Of a stretch of 64,000 nucleotides of DNA, positions 1 to 10,989 are shown in pieces. Numbering within the stretch: position 1 is the first letter of the stretch; every line of letters starts with the position of its first letter. The notes under the pieces were generated by a model. The model was not told where the DNA came from. It saw only the letters and a list, made by a program, of their open reading frames with translations, and ran no database searches. Source of the DNA: Simmondsia chinensis (Eukaryota > Streptophyta > Magnoliopsida > Caryophyllales > Simmondsiaceae); assembly GCA_018398585.1 (NCBI GenBank), contig JAGTTD010000010.1, positions 2,001,501 through 2,065,500 of the forward strand, given 5' to 3'. Made by a program: the position numbers and the translations under genes.

Positions 1-62
1 GCAGCCTTACCCCTTCAGGTTGCTACCCTTAAGAGAGGCTGTATCCGAGGACCTCCGACCAT
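1..62 (-). mobile_element. Angio-domain SINE, cut by window edge
   Basis: Reads in reverse as the body shared by the other SINEs of this window: a tract like GGAAACAGCCTCTC followed by GGGGTAAGGCTGC. The 3' Angio-domain would lie left of the window. It ends at a short (ATT)n run. It sits in an ARF intron, before the first visible exon. Confidence 0.6.
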
Positions 63-337
63 TATTATTATTATACACAGTAAATAAAAGAGGAAAATGA
101 AGGTTAACAATTTGTCCAAATATTGGCTTTTGATATCATCTCCAAGCATCTAAGTAGTGACCTTTATGCCTCTACATCTATTCAGATTCAAATAAACATG
201 ATTAGATACGCTCACCAATTTTCTTTTCCTCCCTTCTCTTGATGTTTTTATTCTGCACTATACAAGATTTTCAAAAGTTAGTTATGTCGTTGAAATGCAG
301 CAGTTGATGAACTGGTGTATTAATATGTCTCGAGCAG

Positions 338-2551
338 GTTTTAATGTTGAAACTGTGGAATTGAAGAACCTCAGCTTCAATGTCTGGGATGTCGGCGGAC
401 AAAATAAGGTACTTCAACTTCATTCTTCCTGTATGACAAAAACAATCGTCACGTAATTGACTTTTAGCTAAGTCTTACGTGATCAATGATTATATGATGG
501 TAGTAAGGCTATCAAATGTGTCGTGTCGTGTCGTGTTGTATTCGTGTTTGTGTTATATGAGGGTTTTAGAAAAGAAGTCAACTTGAACCCAAGTCATTTA
601 TTGAATAGGTTAAGAATTCTCTCAACTATTACCTAACCCAAGTTAATAGACATGTAACTTGTGGGTTGCCCTTGGTGACTTTTTTTGTCACCAAAGAGGA
701 CATCAACACGCCGTCACCGGATCCTATTAGAACTCCGAAGTTAAGCGTGCTTGGACGAGAGTAGTACCAGGATGGGTGACCTCCTGGGAAGTCCTCACCC
801 TCAGGTTGGGGGCACTGGGAAACAGCCTCTCTTCAGGTTTAACACCCTGAAGGGGAAGGCTGCGTACATTCGCCCCCCCCAGACCCTGCGTAGGCGGGAG
901 CCCTTAAGGCACTGGGTATGTTCCTTTATTAAATAAATTATTAATCAACATTACCAAACCGAAATTCAATCTAATTATATAAACGAGTAAAAAGTGTTGA
1001 TAAAAATTTAACCCTGCTCCATAAACCCAACTTGAACACACTATATTCATGTTGTGTCAAATTTTGCCGACTCTAGTGATTTTTCTGTTTTTTTAACACT
1101 ATAGGAGCCTACCTAGAGCCATATCGGTTTTTTCCTATGTGAGTGTAATTTATACGTTAAAACGTATTTTGTGTTATCCATATCGACTATGTAGATTCGA
1201 GCACTGTGGAGACATTACTTCAGGAACACCCAGGGACTGATCTTTGTTGCAGATAGCAGTGATAGAGAGAGAATTTCTGAAGCTCGTAACGAGCTTCACC
1301 GCATTCTTGCTGAGGTGAGTTTGAATATGCACTTCTTTTGATCCAGGTAACAGATTGTTCTTTTTCCCCCTTTTTTTGGTACCTGGGTATTTGAATTAGC
1401 TTGTGTGTAACTTGTCTAATCAACGTGTTGCACATACCGTCCTCTCAAAAGGTACGCTATGTGCAACAGATAAAGTGGGGTCCAAAGATCTAGTAAATGA
1501 CCTCAAGAAATTGTTTGCACCTAATAGCAAGATTCAGCCCCCAACTTAACGCTTTTTGATGCACCAGATCGAGGTGCCTTAGCTCTCGAGGTTCACAATG
1601 GCGGTAGTTGTAACGTAACACTTGGATAATTTCTATTACGTCATAGAACGGTCATCATTTGATTCCGCATTAGTGAAGTTGTGCGTCTAAGGACTTTGAG
1701 CGATTAGCAAGCCACAGTTATGATGTTTATGTTTGTTTCATTCTTTACCGACCTGCAGAATGAACTACAAGATGCGCCGGTGTTAGTACTGGCTAATAAA
1801 CAAGACCTTCCAAATGCCATGTCTGTCTCAGAGGTTGCTCATAAACTTGGACTGCACTTGCTTCATGGCCGTTACTGGTATTCTTCCCCTCTTCTGCATA
1901 GGCGCCTAAACAAGCCAAGTCTAGTTGAGCCAAAGCTCGTCGTGCACAAGGTCTGCTTGTTGAGTTAAATGTGGCTATGCTTGACTCATTCACATTTAAC
2001 TCCAGCTTGTTTGAACTAGGGTTGTAAACAAGCTGAGATGAACTGAGGACCCCTTTATTTGAACATGAGCTCAAGAAGGCTTATCGACCTCTAGCTTTCG
2101 CCTTTGTTTAGCATTTCTGATACTCGGCTCAACTTAACTCGTTAGCCTAATGGAGCCGAGTCAAGCTTATTATCAAGTCGAGCTCAATCACCAAACCAAC
2201 CAATTTCATTTACTTTTGAGCCATTATCGAACAATTATAAGCTAATATTGACAGTTCACAAACTCTTGACCAACCCTTATCAAAAATTGTTCTCAAATAT
2301 CAATGAATTGAGCTCCCCCTTTGGTCAAGCTTAGCTCGTTAAGCTTAAACTTCATAATAACAAGTTCCACAACAGTAAATCTATGATGGATTTTGAAGTG
2401 TGTGCAGATCAACACGTATTTGTGTGATCCCGATCCCTATGAGTTTCCTGTGTACAGGTACATACAAAGTACATCAGCAATATCAGGACATGGACTCTAT
2501 GAAGGTCTTGATTGGCTCTCCAATAACATCTCATCTACCAACTCAGCTTGA
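338..2551 (+). CDS. ADP-ribosylation factor (ARF-family small GTPase), 3' part
   Basis: ARF GTPases recruit vesicle coats and activate lipid enzymes on Golgi and endosomal membranes. Four exons are visible: 338-408, 1195-1314, 1759-1877 and 2458-2551, all with GT-AG borders and matching phases. They encode about 133 residues, corresponding to roughly residue 51 to the C-terminus of a 181-183 aa family member. The start FNVETVE follows switch I. WDVGGQNK is the G3/switch II motif, NKQDLPNA is the guanine-specifying G4 motif, and TSAIS matches the G5 loop. The C-terminus is NNISSTNSA. The exons with the myristoylation glycine and P-loop lie upstream of the window. Switch II reads GGQNK, where most ARFs have GGQDK. 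Introns 1 and 3 hold transposon remnants. The reading frame is intact throughout. The class (A1 or B1) is not resolved. Confidence 0.93.
506..1075. repeat. hAT-like MITE remnant in ARF intron
   Basis: The left edge carries a repeated GTGTCGTGTCGTG motif. The right edge has a matching inverted tract (ACACACTATATTCATGTTG, then CAAATTTTGCCGACTCTA). This layout is common in plant hAT MITEs. A 5S-headed SINE is nested inside. No clean 8-bp target duplication was found, so the borders are approximate. Confidence 0.4.
690..930 (+). mobile_element. 5S rRNA-headed SINE, copy a (subfamily B)
   Basis: The head is a 5S rRNA derivative: GAACTCCGAAGTTAAGCGTG, then CGAGAGTAGTACCAGGATGG and GGTGACCTCCTGGGAAGTCC. 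The middle is the SINE body (AACAGCCTCTCTTCAGG, AAGGCTGCGTAC). The 3' part is an Angio-domain (AGACCCTGCGTAGGCGGGAG, CTTAAGGCACTGGGT) ending in GTATGTTCCTTT. No target duplication is recognisable here. It lies in an ARF intron in sense orientation. Confidence 0.85.
1960..2370. repeat. AGCTCG-rich hAT-type repeat in ARF intron 3
   Basis: The intron before the last ARF exon is full of GAGCTC, AAGCTT and AGTCGAGCTC motifs typical of the plant repeat that begins TAGGG.TGTAAA.GAGC. Relatives occur at 39755-40130, 47990-48370, 52021-52373, 58740-59200 and 59770-60210. Borders are not defined in this copy. Confidence 0.4.
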
Positions 2552-2705
2552 ACATTCGTACATATTACTTACAAAAACCTTCTCGTTTTGCTCGTATTTA
2601 AGAAGAGGAATATCTGATTGTCGAAACTCCAATACCGGCTTCTGCATACTGCAATTGTCTTTTTAACCCAGAAATTTGTTTTGATAATGCTTCTCTTTGA
2701 TATGT

Positions 2706-2832
2706 CATGTATAAAGTTCTCGTTGTTACTGTATTCTGTGATACATAGTATCAAATATAGACAAGTTGCATCTCGATGTATAAAGTTCTCTTCGTTACTA
2801 TATTCTGTGATATGTAGGATTAAATATAGACG
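2706..2832 (+). repeat. Tandem duplication (about 69 bp) downstream of ARF
   Basis: Two diverged copies of a unit starting ATGTATAAAGTTCTC lie head to tail, the second from about 2777. They lie just past the ARF stop and probably belong to its 3' UTR or terminator region. Confidence 0.7.
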
Positions 2833-3859
2833 GTTTAGTAACACAAGTTAACTGTTATGCTATTAGCCGTTACAGGATACTTCAATGCCAAAAAAAAGAA
2901 AAAAAAAAGAAAGAATACAGCATATTATTTCAATTGTCAAAAGAATGTCACCCTGTTTAGCAATATTACATATCCTAAAAGAAAGTTCCTTCGAGATTTT
3001 CTAAGGTTTTATGGGCTAATAAACTGTATTTAGTACGTGTTTTCTCGAGCTGATATACTTTTGTAAAATATGCTTTTAATAATAATATAAATATCTCCAT
3101 CTGTAAAATTTTTAACTTTAGCTTTAAGGAAGTATTATTTTCTTACTTTTGTTGGCTATTTTTTTTTGGTATTGCTTAGAAGTAGAAAAATAGTTTCTGA
3201 TTCTCTTAGAAAGAACATTTATTTCCCGGCCAAATACCCTTCAATTTTAACAAAGTGCTTTTCTTTATAAGAAAGTATTCTTTCTTTTGAAAATTTTTTT
3301 GACCAAATAGACCTTTGAACCTGAGTATAAAAGTCTTGACATAAGCTTGTGACTGGAGATCAAACTAACCTATGTGTTCTAAGATTTTTTCTATGTTTTA
3401 AGTCTCATTTCAAATGTACAAGTCTCTTCTAGGATTCTCTAAAGCGAAATGAAAAGTCGAGAATAACTATTAGAGTCGGATATAATCCCAAGCAATTATT
3501 TGGGGCCTCCAAATTTTAGGGATCGTGTTTTTGAAGTCTCGGGTGTTAAAAACAGTAAGTTTTATGATTAAAATTTTTATAATTGTATTGGCATTGCTAA
3601 CATAAATTCTATTATATATGAAAGGCCCCACAAAAATGATCACTTAAGAGCCTCAAAAATGTCAAGACTAGGTATGCTAAATAATTTCAAAGCTAGGCAA
3701 GAACAAGTTAAAAGCTATAATCACGTTTCATACCTTGAACCAACCAAACCAGTAAAATGAGATGGTTCATCAACTAAATTGATCAACACGACAAGAAATT
3801 AAGTTCAAGACCACCAGATGCAAAAATTTAGATGGTATAATGACCACATACTTTCACTA

Positions 3860-3927
3860 CAACAATAACAGTCCCAGTGCCTCAAGGGTTCCCGCGTACG
3901 CAGGGTCTGGGAGGGGTACATAGCCTT
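3860..3927 (-). mobile_element. 5'-truncated Angio-SINE (68 bp) with 17-bp TSD
   Basis: A minus-strand SINE 3' end: in reverse it reads AAGGCTATGTACC, then CAGACCCTGCGTACGCGGGA and CTTGAGGCACTGGGAC, then a TTG-type tail. It is bracketed by the perfect direct repeat ACCACATACTTTCACTA at 3843-3859 and 3928-3944. The copy is therefore a real, heavily truncated retrotransposition event. Confidence 0.9.
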
Positions 3928-4393
3928 ACCACATACTTTCACTATTTAAGTCAAAATTTGAAGACTAATAGACCTCGCTAGTCAATTTAGCTAAGTTATG
4001 AAAAACTGCTTTTTTAAATAATTTTTTTACAAAAACACTTTTGTAAAAAGTATTATTAACAAGGTATTGTTTGAAAATTTTTAGTTCTTACTTATGTTTC
4101 TACTTTGAAGGAAACTATTTTTGTGCTTCCACCCAGGCCCATTTGACCAAGCTTTGTTTGTAAAGAATTAAAAAAAAAAGTGTTCTTTTTTCGGGAAGTA
4201 CTTTTTGCAATAAAATCGTGGATGTTTGGCTTGAAAAGAAAAGCATTTTTAACTATAAGCAACAACTATTTTTTTGCTTTCTAGCAAAAGCAAAAAAGAA
4301 ACATAAGTAAACACTCATTCTTCAGAAAAAGATATATCTATAGAAGACACTTCTTACAAAAGTACTTTTGTTTTGTAACAGTTTTCTCACATC

Positions 4394-4439
4394 TATGCGG
4401 GAGCCCTTCAGGCACTGGGTTGTTGTTGTTGTTGTTGTT
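4394..4439 (+). mobile_element. SINE 3' end only (about 46 bp)
   Basis: Reads TATGCGGGAGCCCTTCAGGC, then ACTGGG, then (TTG)n. This is only the distal Angio-domain and tail, inside a MITE-like inverted repeat. No target duplication was found. Confidence 0.65.
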
Positions 4440-4606
4440 TGGCCAAATAGAAGAAGAAAAATAGCTACCTCTCCATGCCAAACACCCCCGAATCCTTAAA
4501 GAAGTGTTTTTCCCCAAAAAGAACACTTTTTATTTCCAGAAAAGAAGCTTGATCAAACAAATGTTGAATAAAAAAAAAGGTGAAGTGCGCAAGCAGAAAC
4601 TTGTAT

Positions 4607-7600
4607 TCACATTTCCATAGACTGAACATTTGAAGAAGATTTCGATTTCTTCCCTTTCTTCTTCCTTTTATTTTTACTGGACTGCTGCTTTACTGGTTTC
4701 TTCTCTTCCATGGGCGGCTGTGTGCTCTGCAAATGTTCATGTATCGCGGCGAAGGGATCTGACTGGAACACTGGGAGTTTAAGGACAGCCTCCAACTGTT
4801 TAGCCTCCTTCAGTCTGGCAAACATGAAGAATCAGTCAGAATATGCGATTATCTAGGCTCTGTTTGTTTTCACAAAAAATATTTCTGTCTTAATTCTATT
4901 GTTTTTTTGTACAACTTCATAGCAACAATCATGAATACGGAAAATGCTTCCATTGTTGAGTGGAGACTGGCTTCCTCTTTCGTACACTTTCCTTCGGGAA
5001 AACGTATCTCTCTCGTAATCTCATGTCATATGTTTCACTTTAACCTCAACTTGTCCAAGTGTGAACCTCGTTCAATTTTATAAAATGATACCATTTTCTT
5101 TAGTTAGAAAAACAAAAGTTTCAAAGAAAAAAAACATATTTCGTAAAGAAAATTTTCAATAAGGATAATGTTCTCTACTGGACCAAACGGAGCCTTAATT
5201 TCACTTAGATGCAGATGAAAAACATATCTGGTTGGCTCACACTTGGATCTAGCATCCCATAAAGCATCAACTCCCCGGTTTGAATACAGTTCCCTGGTAC
5301 TACCCACTTCATTTGTGGACCTCGACTTTGTTACCTTTCGAGTAGGCAGCACATTTAAGGAATGAGACTTACATGCAATTTTATACGTTCATATACTGTT
5401 CATTTCTACACATAAAAGTTCTGTCAAAAGTTCGTACACCTATAAAGTAATTGTCTAATTACTTCATATCTATAACAACCCATTCTGAAATACTAACAAA
5501 GTGGAGTGTGATGATTCTGTCAATTTATTACCAATGATACATTAACACCCTTTTCAAACAGAAAAATACAGATACATGTTTAATATGGCAATTGTAGGCG
5601 TCTTTTACTAACAATTAAGAAAAGACTTGAGTATGAAATCTGTCTTATTAGTAGAGTCACTTACACTAGTTCCTGTCTGGACTTGCTGTTGGCAGCAAAC
5701 TTAGGAGGTGGGGCGGGTTTCTTTGGTTCTTTCAGCTCTGGCAAGAACTCTGACAGGGCAGATAGATCATATGCTTTCAACTTCTTTTCCCGCCGTCTAG
5801 TTCTCCTGTTTTTCTGTTGAGAGAAAAACGAGAACTTCTATCAGCTATGGGAAAAAAAGATAGGAATATACAGTGGACGAGGATATACAGCTAGGTGTGT
5901 TCATCAGAGTCATCGACAATGTTGAGGTCAGACTACTGACTAACAATGTAGAATTACTTGTAACCCCAGAAAGTGAGAGTTGCAAGATTTGAGATTCCCA
6001 GACACGCAAAGATATTATAAAGAAAAGGAAAATCAAGATCCATGCTCATATCACCTCTACTGATACCACCAAACTAAAAAGGATGTTACGGAACGAATTT
6101 TGGCTGCCTGTATGTTATGCAGTTACCGTATCCTACATCCACTTGAGACCACGACTGCAAATTGCGATTTGAATCGATGATTAATCCTACTTTGCAATCT
6201 AAAATTCCACAGAATCTCTTGGCATTCCACCGGTAACGAACACCATTCTAAAATAACTGCACTGCCACCGAAAGGAGCAGAAAAAGTTGAAAAATCAACT
6301 TCAAGATACCCTCATTTTTTTGATTTTGCCTTTCCAGGATGACTCGAACACAACACTAAGTAGCCTAAAACACTATGCAGTCAATGCCAAATTTCTCATC
6401 CGTACCTCTCACAATGAATGCTACTCTTACTATTGTGACGACAACAACAAAAAGATCTAGTGTCACAAAGGCTGGGGGGGGATTGTACGCAACCTTACTC
6501 TTTCAGAGTGATCCTAAAGGGAGGCTGTGTCCGAGAGTCCCCAACCCTAAAAAGCAAAAAAGAAAACGAAATAATAAAGCAACCAAGCAACAAGCCGCAA
6601 GACACAAAGCAACAATAGAGCAACAATAAAACATACAAGCAACAACAGCAAACATGTAAGCACTCTTGCTGTGAAGGTAATCCATATTGATTGCCTTAAA
6701 TCTCAAGACTATCAAAATCTCTCTTGTTGGCTTGCTCTTCCATTGTTCCCCATTACATTAGTGTAACCAAAACAGGAGAGCTTTAAAACAATAGGGAGTC
6801 ATGTGAAATCTCGGGAATAGAGAAGAATGCAAAAGGAAATCTAGAAGAACAGTTATCTTTCAGCAAATGTAATCCAAAACTATATTGTCGAATAAAACAA
6901 GCAAGCATGCATAGAAAAGAAAACAAGAAGTCACCTTTTCAATTGTCTTCTTCGCACTCAAAGTTGCAACGGTTTCTCTGACCTCTGTCCAACATAAAAT
7001 TAAGACAAAAGTGAGATATACATCACGATTTAGCAATTAAAGTGAACAATTATCCTGTTCATCTGACTGAAGCATTGATTTCCTCTATAATCCTAACCCC
7101 ACACCAAAACAAACACAAATTGTTATCAAGAAGTTAGGGCCAGTCCCGAAATTTTAGGGCCCCAATAAAGTTTCAACTCTTGGGCCACTTTTTGGTAATG
7201 AAGGTGTCTAGACTATCTTAAGCACACGTCAAATAACCCACTTTATATTATAATACTTGTTAATGTATGAGTCATTTTGTATTATATATGTATATATGCA
7301 ATCACAAAATATCATATACACATCGTTATCTCTCCAATTTTGATTCTGATATGCAGTAAAAGCAAACTGATAATATAATTGATTCTCAAAAGACCCTTGA
7401 CAAATTGCCGTTTGTTGGAGACTTAAAATCGATAATCAAATTAAAGCCAATTAGGTATTGGTTCAGTCTTAAAACACTAAGGCTAAGGAGGTACCAAAAA
7501 GGGTAATCAAAATAAAACACGCCCTATATTCCAACAATTTGAGACCTTTTTAGGAAAAAGAACAACAAAAACGAATCCTGAGATCTTAGAAGATCTCAAT

Positions 7601-8820
7601 GTCTTTTAATCCTGCCTTCAACATGAGAAAGAGAAAGGTTAACTCACTTGCGTAGAACTCGAGCTTCTTCTCGAACTTGCGCTCTGATTTCTTGGAAGCC
7701 TCTGATCTGAAACACAAATTCGAGAATCGTTAGAGCATAAAATCAATCATGAGCCTTTACACATCAACTTAAATTTTTGGAAAAGTTAGTTCTTTAACAT
7801 TCCTCTACTTTGACATAGTATCAGAGCTTTGGCAAACAAGAGGTCATGAGTTCAAATCCCAACAGCTCCAACTTTCAATATTGATGTAATCTAAGTACAA
7901 AGTATGAAGTGGGCCTGAACAATATCCACGTTTCAAGCACAATTGGAATTTGCGCGAGGGGGCATGTTAAAAGTATAAACTCAATCACGGGCTTTCACCC
8001 ATCAACTTAAGCTTTTGGGAAAGTTGGTTTCTCGACATTCCTCTACTTTGACATGATATCAGAGCACTGATGATCAAGAGGTCACGAGTTCGAATCCTAA
8101 CCACCCCACTTTCAATATTAACATAATTTAAGCCCAAGATATAAGGAGGGTCTGTGCGATATCCACGCTTTAACCCCAATGGACATTTGCATGATGAGGC
8201 ATGTTAAAAGTATAAAACCAATCCTAAGTCTTCACCCACTAGCTTAAGCTTTTGGAAAAATTAGTTCCTTGACATTCCTCTATGTTGACATGGTATCAGA
8301 GCCTTGACAATCAAGAAGTCACGAATTAAAATCCCAACAGCCCCCGCTTCCAATATTAACATAATTTAAATACAAAGTATGAGGAGAGCTTGTGCAATGT
8401 CCACGATTCAACTCCAGTAAGCATTTGCATGAAAGGGCACATTAAAAGTATAAAACCAATCCCAAACCTTCACCTACCACTTAAATTGTTGGGAAAATTG
8501 GTTACTTGACATTCCTCTACTTTGACATGATATTAGAGCCTTGATGAAGGTCATGAACTTAAATCCTAACAACACCACTTTCAATATTAACATAATTTAA
8601 GCACAAGATATGAGGTAAGGGGCATGTTAACAATATAAAATCAATCTCGGACCTTCACCCATCAGCATAACCTTTTGGGATAGTTAAGTTCATTAACAAG
8701 ACTAAATCAAACATGTTAGCAGCATAATTGTTTGTGCGAAAGGGGAAAAAAAGCACGAATTGCCGTGAAAAGATGAATCGGAATGAACTTGTAGCTCTAC
8801 CTTATGCTATCCAAACCCAT
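4607..8820 (-). CDS. SLX9-like ribosome biogenesis protein
   Basis: Five exons on the minus strand, in order 8801-8820, 7648-7706, 6935-6984, 5665-5813 and 4607-4814, with consistent phases and GT-AG borders. The product is 161 residues and starts MGLDSIR. It is strongly basic: an N-terminal ERKFEKKLEFYAK segment, a KKLKAYDLSALSEFLPEL core, a KLPVFQSDPFAAIHEHLQST block, a lysine-rich tail (KNKRKKKGKKSK) and a QSMEM end. This pattern matches, from memory, plant proteins annotated as SLX9-like. In yeast SLX9 acts in pre-40S maturation and export, so a nucleolar role is likely by family only. The introns hold an antisense Angio-SINE (6438-6655) and a tandem mini-LTR array (7727-8698). The reading frame is intact. 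The family name is the uncertain part; the gene model is solid. Confidence 0.82.
6438..6655 (-). mobile_element. Angio-SINE with TTGCTGCTTT-type head, in intron
   Basis: In reverse orientation the head is rich in TTGCTG and TTGCTTT words, followed by GGGTTGGGGACTCTCGGACA, CAGCCTCCCTTTAGG and GAGTAAGGTTGCGTAC. The Angio-domain is decayed, and the tail is TTGTTGTTGTC. The same family occurs at 44698-44938 and 56668-56903. Borders are approximate. Confidence 0.7.
7727..8698 (+). mobile_element. Tandem multimer of a TRIM/SMART-type mini-LTR element
   Basis: Four diverged units of about 237 bp and a fifth terminal copy fill this intron. Each repeats a ~73-bp LTR-like segment starting TGTTAAAAGTATAAA and ending TTGACA. 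After it comes TGGTATCAGAGC or a variant, the classic initiator tRNA-Met primer-binding site, then about 150 bp. A purine-rich AGGGGGCA-type tract precedes the next TGTTAA. The last LTR, 8625-8698, closes as TGTTAA...TTAACA. Units start near 7727, 7965, 8201, 8440 and 8625. No coding capacity is seen. Confidence 0.75.
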
Positions 8821-8997
8821 CGCGAATTCTAGGGTTTTTTTTTTTTTGTTTTTTTTTGTTGAAGAACGAATTAGGGTTTTTGTGGGGAAGAAGAAAGAAC
8901 TGCAATTTCTACACGGGCTAATGGGCCGGGCCGGAAAGAGAAAAATAGGTGTTGGGCTACTCTGCTCTAAAAGAGGGGGCCCCGGGGGGGGGGGGGG

Positions 8998-10290
8998 TTG
9001 TTTTAAAAATATCTAAATTTTAGGTGTAATTTTAAAAAATTAACTAAATTTTTTAAAGTTATACCTAAATTTTATAAAAATATATCTTAATGTTAACATC
9101 GTTAATATTTGTTAGTTTTTGCTAACATAACTTTTGGAAAAAAAAATTTTAATTCGAATTTACATCTAAAATAATATTTTTAAATATCTTTAAATTTTGT
9201 AAACATTAGTAAAATTTTAGGTGTGATTTTGAAAAATTAAAAAATATAGGTAGTTTTCTTGAGGGTTCATTTATCAGGCACTGTGGCACCGGATCCCATA
9301 GAACTCTGAAGTTAAGCGTGCTTGGGCGAGAGTAGTATTAGGATGGGTGACCTCTTGGGAAGTCCTCGTGTTGCTAACCCTATAAGGCCGGGGTCCTCGG
9401 AAATAGCCTCTCGGCAAGGTCACACCCTGAAGGGGTAAAGCTGCGTATATCCACCCCTCTCAAAACCCGCTTATGCAGGAGCCCTTGAGGCACTGAGTTT
9501 GTTGTTGTTGTATAGGTAGTTTTTTTGAAACTGCACCTAAAATTTAGGTGGTTTCTAGTAAAAAAAAAAAAACCCCAAAAAAGAAAGGGAAATAACGCTT
9601 AAATACGTTAAAGCTTGAAGATTTATTACTTAGATAATCTGATATTTCAGTATACAATGGGGTATCTGAGTTTTATCATTTTATTATTTAGATACATGAA
9701 AATTTTAAAATTTTATCAACCAAATACCTTTTTTTGAACTTTGATAGATTTTTATTGAAAAATACTAAAATTGAACACGATTTCAATAATATATTAGTAT
9801 CTTCATTAAAATTCGATGATTTTTTGCTTAAAAATGCGAGAACTATACATGATTGGGATAATATTTAGGTAGTTTACATCAACATTCAGTGAATATTTTA
9901 TTTATTGAATCCTTTATGAAAATATTAGCATGAATTATCCTACTCATGTATTATAGCAACATCTATTATATAAAATTGATCAGATTTCTTAAGAGCATGT
10001 CACTGGTCAAATTTTGAAAAAGAAATAATTTTAACAAATTGAAATTTACATTTAAAATAATTTTAAATATCTAAGAAAATGTTTTAAATACTTCATTTTG
10101 TAAATACTTAGAAATTGTATTAAAATATTTTTTAAATATCATGTCAGTAAAAACTAGCAAATGTTATAATGTCAAACTAAAGTATGACATTGAAATTTTT
10201 TTAAAATTTAGTACATTTAAAAATTAAAAAATTTAAATAATTTTCTAAAGCTATACGTAAATTTTAGAGAGTTTCATGTAAAAAAATCAA
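8998..10290. repeat. AT-rich transposon remnants
   Basis: Repeated words such as AAATTTTAGGTGTAATTTT and its inverse GCACCTAAAATTTAGG lie on both sides of the SINE at 9263-9510. Further decayed copies run to about 10290. From 9640 a second repeat appears (GTATCTGAGTTTTATCA), shared with 14810-15060, 21330-21960, 39000-39330 and 62770-63290. No gene is seen. Confidence 0.5.
9263..9510 (+). mobile_element. 5S rRNA-headed SINE, copy b (subfamily A), 18-bp TSD
   Basis: It begins GGGTTCATTTATCAGGCACT, aligning with the 5' terminus of plant 5S rRNA. It keeps CACCGGATCCCAT, GAAGTTAAGCGTGCTTGGGC, GGATGGGTGACC and GGGAAGTCCTCGTGTTGC. The SINE body, the Angio-domain (CAGGAGCCCTTGAGGCACTG) and (TTG)n follow. 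The flanks TATAGGTAGTTTTCTTGA (9245-9262) and TATAGGTAGTTTTTTTGA (9511-9528) are an 18-bp duplication with one mismatch. The 5S 5' end therefore coincides with the element's 5' end. Confidence 0.95.
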
Positions 10291-10381
10291 AGTTTTTATT
10301 TTTAATGCATGAACTTATGATTGTTGCAAAAATGATGAAAAATCGATCATTGCTTTTCTCCGACTTTAACAGAATGTGGGG

Positions 10382-10520
10382 TTTTTTTTTTTTTTTTTTT
10401 TTGTAAGTAATTAGCAACAAAAGTCGCAATATAAAAAATGTACATTCATAGGAGTGTGACCTAAGCCAACACGTAAAAAACGTGCAGGAGAAAAGGATAA
10501 TAAAGAAACATATCAAATAA
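10382..10520 (-). mobile_element. 5'-truncated LINE 3' end with poly(A)
   Basis: A 20-nt T run on the plus strand (poly(A) in reverse) is followed by GTAATTAGCAACAAAAGTCG, the 3' UTR end shared with LINE tails at 19217, 24410, 25999 and, in plus orientation, 20293 and 60633. The 5' limit is approximate. Confidence 0.6.
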
Positions 10521-10791
10521 TAAGGAAACAATGTGGATTTTCCATTTATAATGTCGGTTTGGTTAAATTCTTTTACTACAAAAATAAAATTATTTTTGAG
10601 TTTTTAGAGTGTTAGGCCAAATATAAAATTTTATTTTTTGAAAATTATATAAAAATAAAAATACAAAAATATTTTTAGATGAAAAGAAAAGTTGTGTTTT
10701 TTTACATCCACTGTATGAGAGCCGGCGTACATTCAAGTCAGAGGTGATAATATGATCGTCAATAATACTTTTAACAGATTGCTTAGAAGAT

Positions 10792-10989
10792 TTGAGGATA
10801 AAAAATACTGAAAGAAGCATGCTTTTTAACTATTGCTATAAAGAAGCGAATATGGTTGCTGATTGGACAACGAGATTTGGTCATCTTATTTCCTTGGTGA
10901 TTCAGTGCCCTTCGGTACCTAGCTCGAATCTAGGCGCTATCGATGTTATTGATGCGCTAAGCAGTACCTTTCCTAAAAGGCATGCTTAG
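10792..10989 (+). mobile_element. LINE ORF2 C-terminal (RNase H-like) fragment
   Basis: The translation contains YCYKEANMVADWTTRFGHLI and ends in STFPKRHA before a stop. Plant L1-type ORF2 proteins commonly end this way, with a conserved REAN.VADW.A.LG block in the RNase H-like domain and a short tail. The rest of ORF2 is missing. The plus orientation is clear from the frame. Confidence 0.65.

Larger units (their letters stand above)
2833..4606. other. Spacer between ARF and SLX9-like genes
   Basis: No supported coding sequence. The stretch is AT-rich and holds MITE-like remnants. One is an inverted pair around 4130-4560 (CCAAGCTTTGTTTG on the left, AAGCTTGATCAAACAA on the right). There are also two short SINE 3' ends, listed separately. 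Confidence 0.5.

Noticed and set aside
6375..6629. 84-codon plus ORF rich in Lys/Gln
   Set aside because: It is the antisense SINE in an SLX9-like intron.
7727..8698. CRISPR-like or satellite array
   Set aside because: Units are ~237 bp with LTR, primer-site and purine-tract order, in a plant intron.
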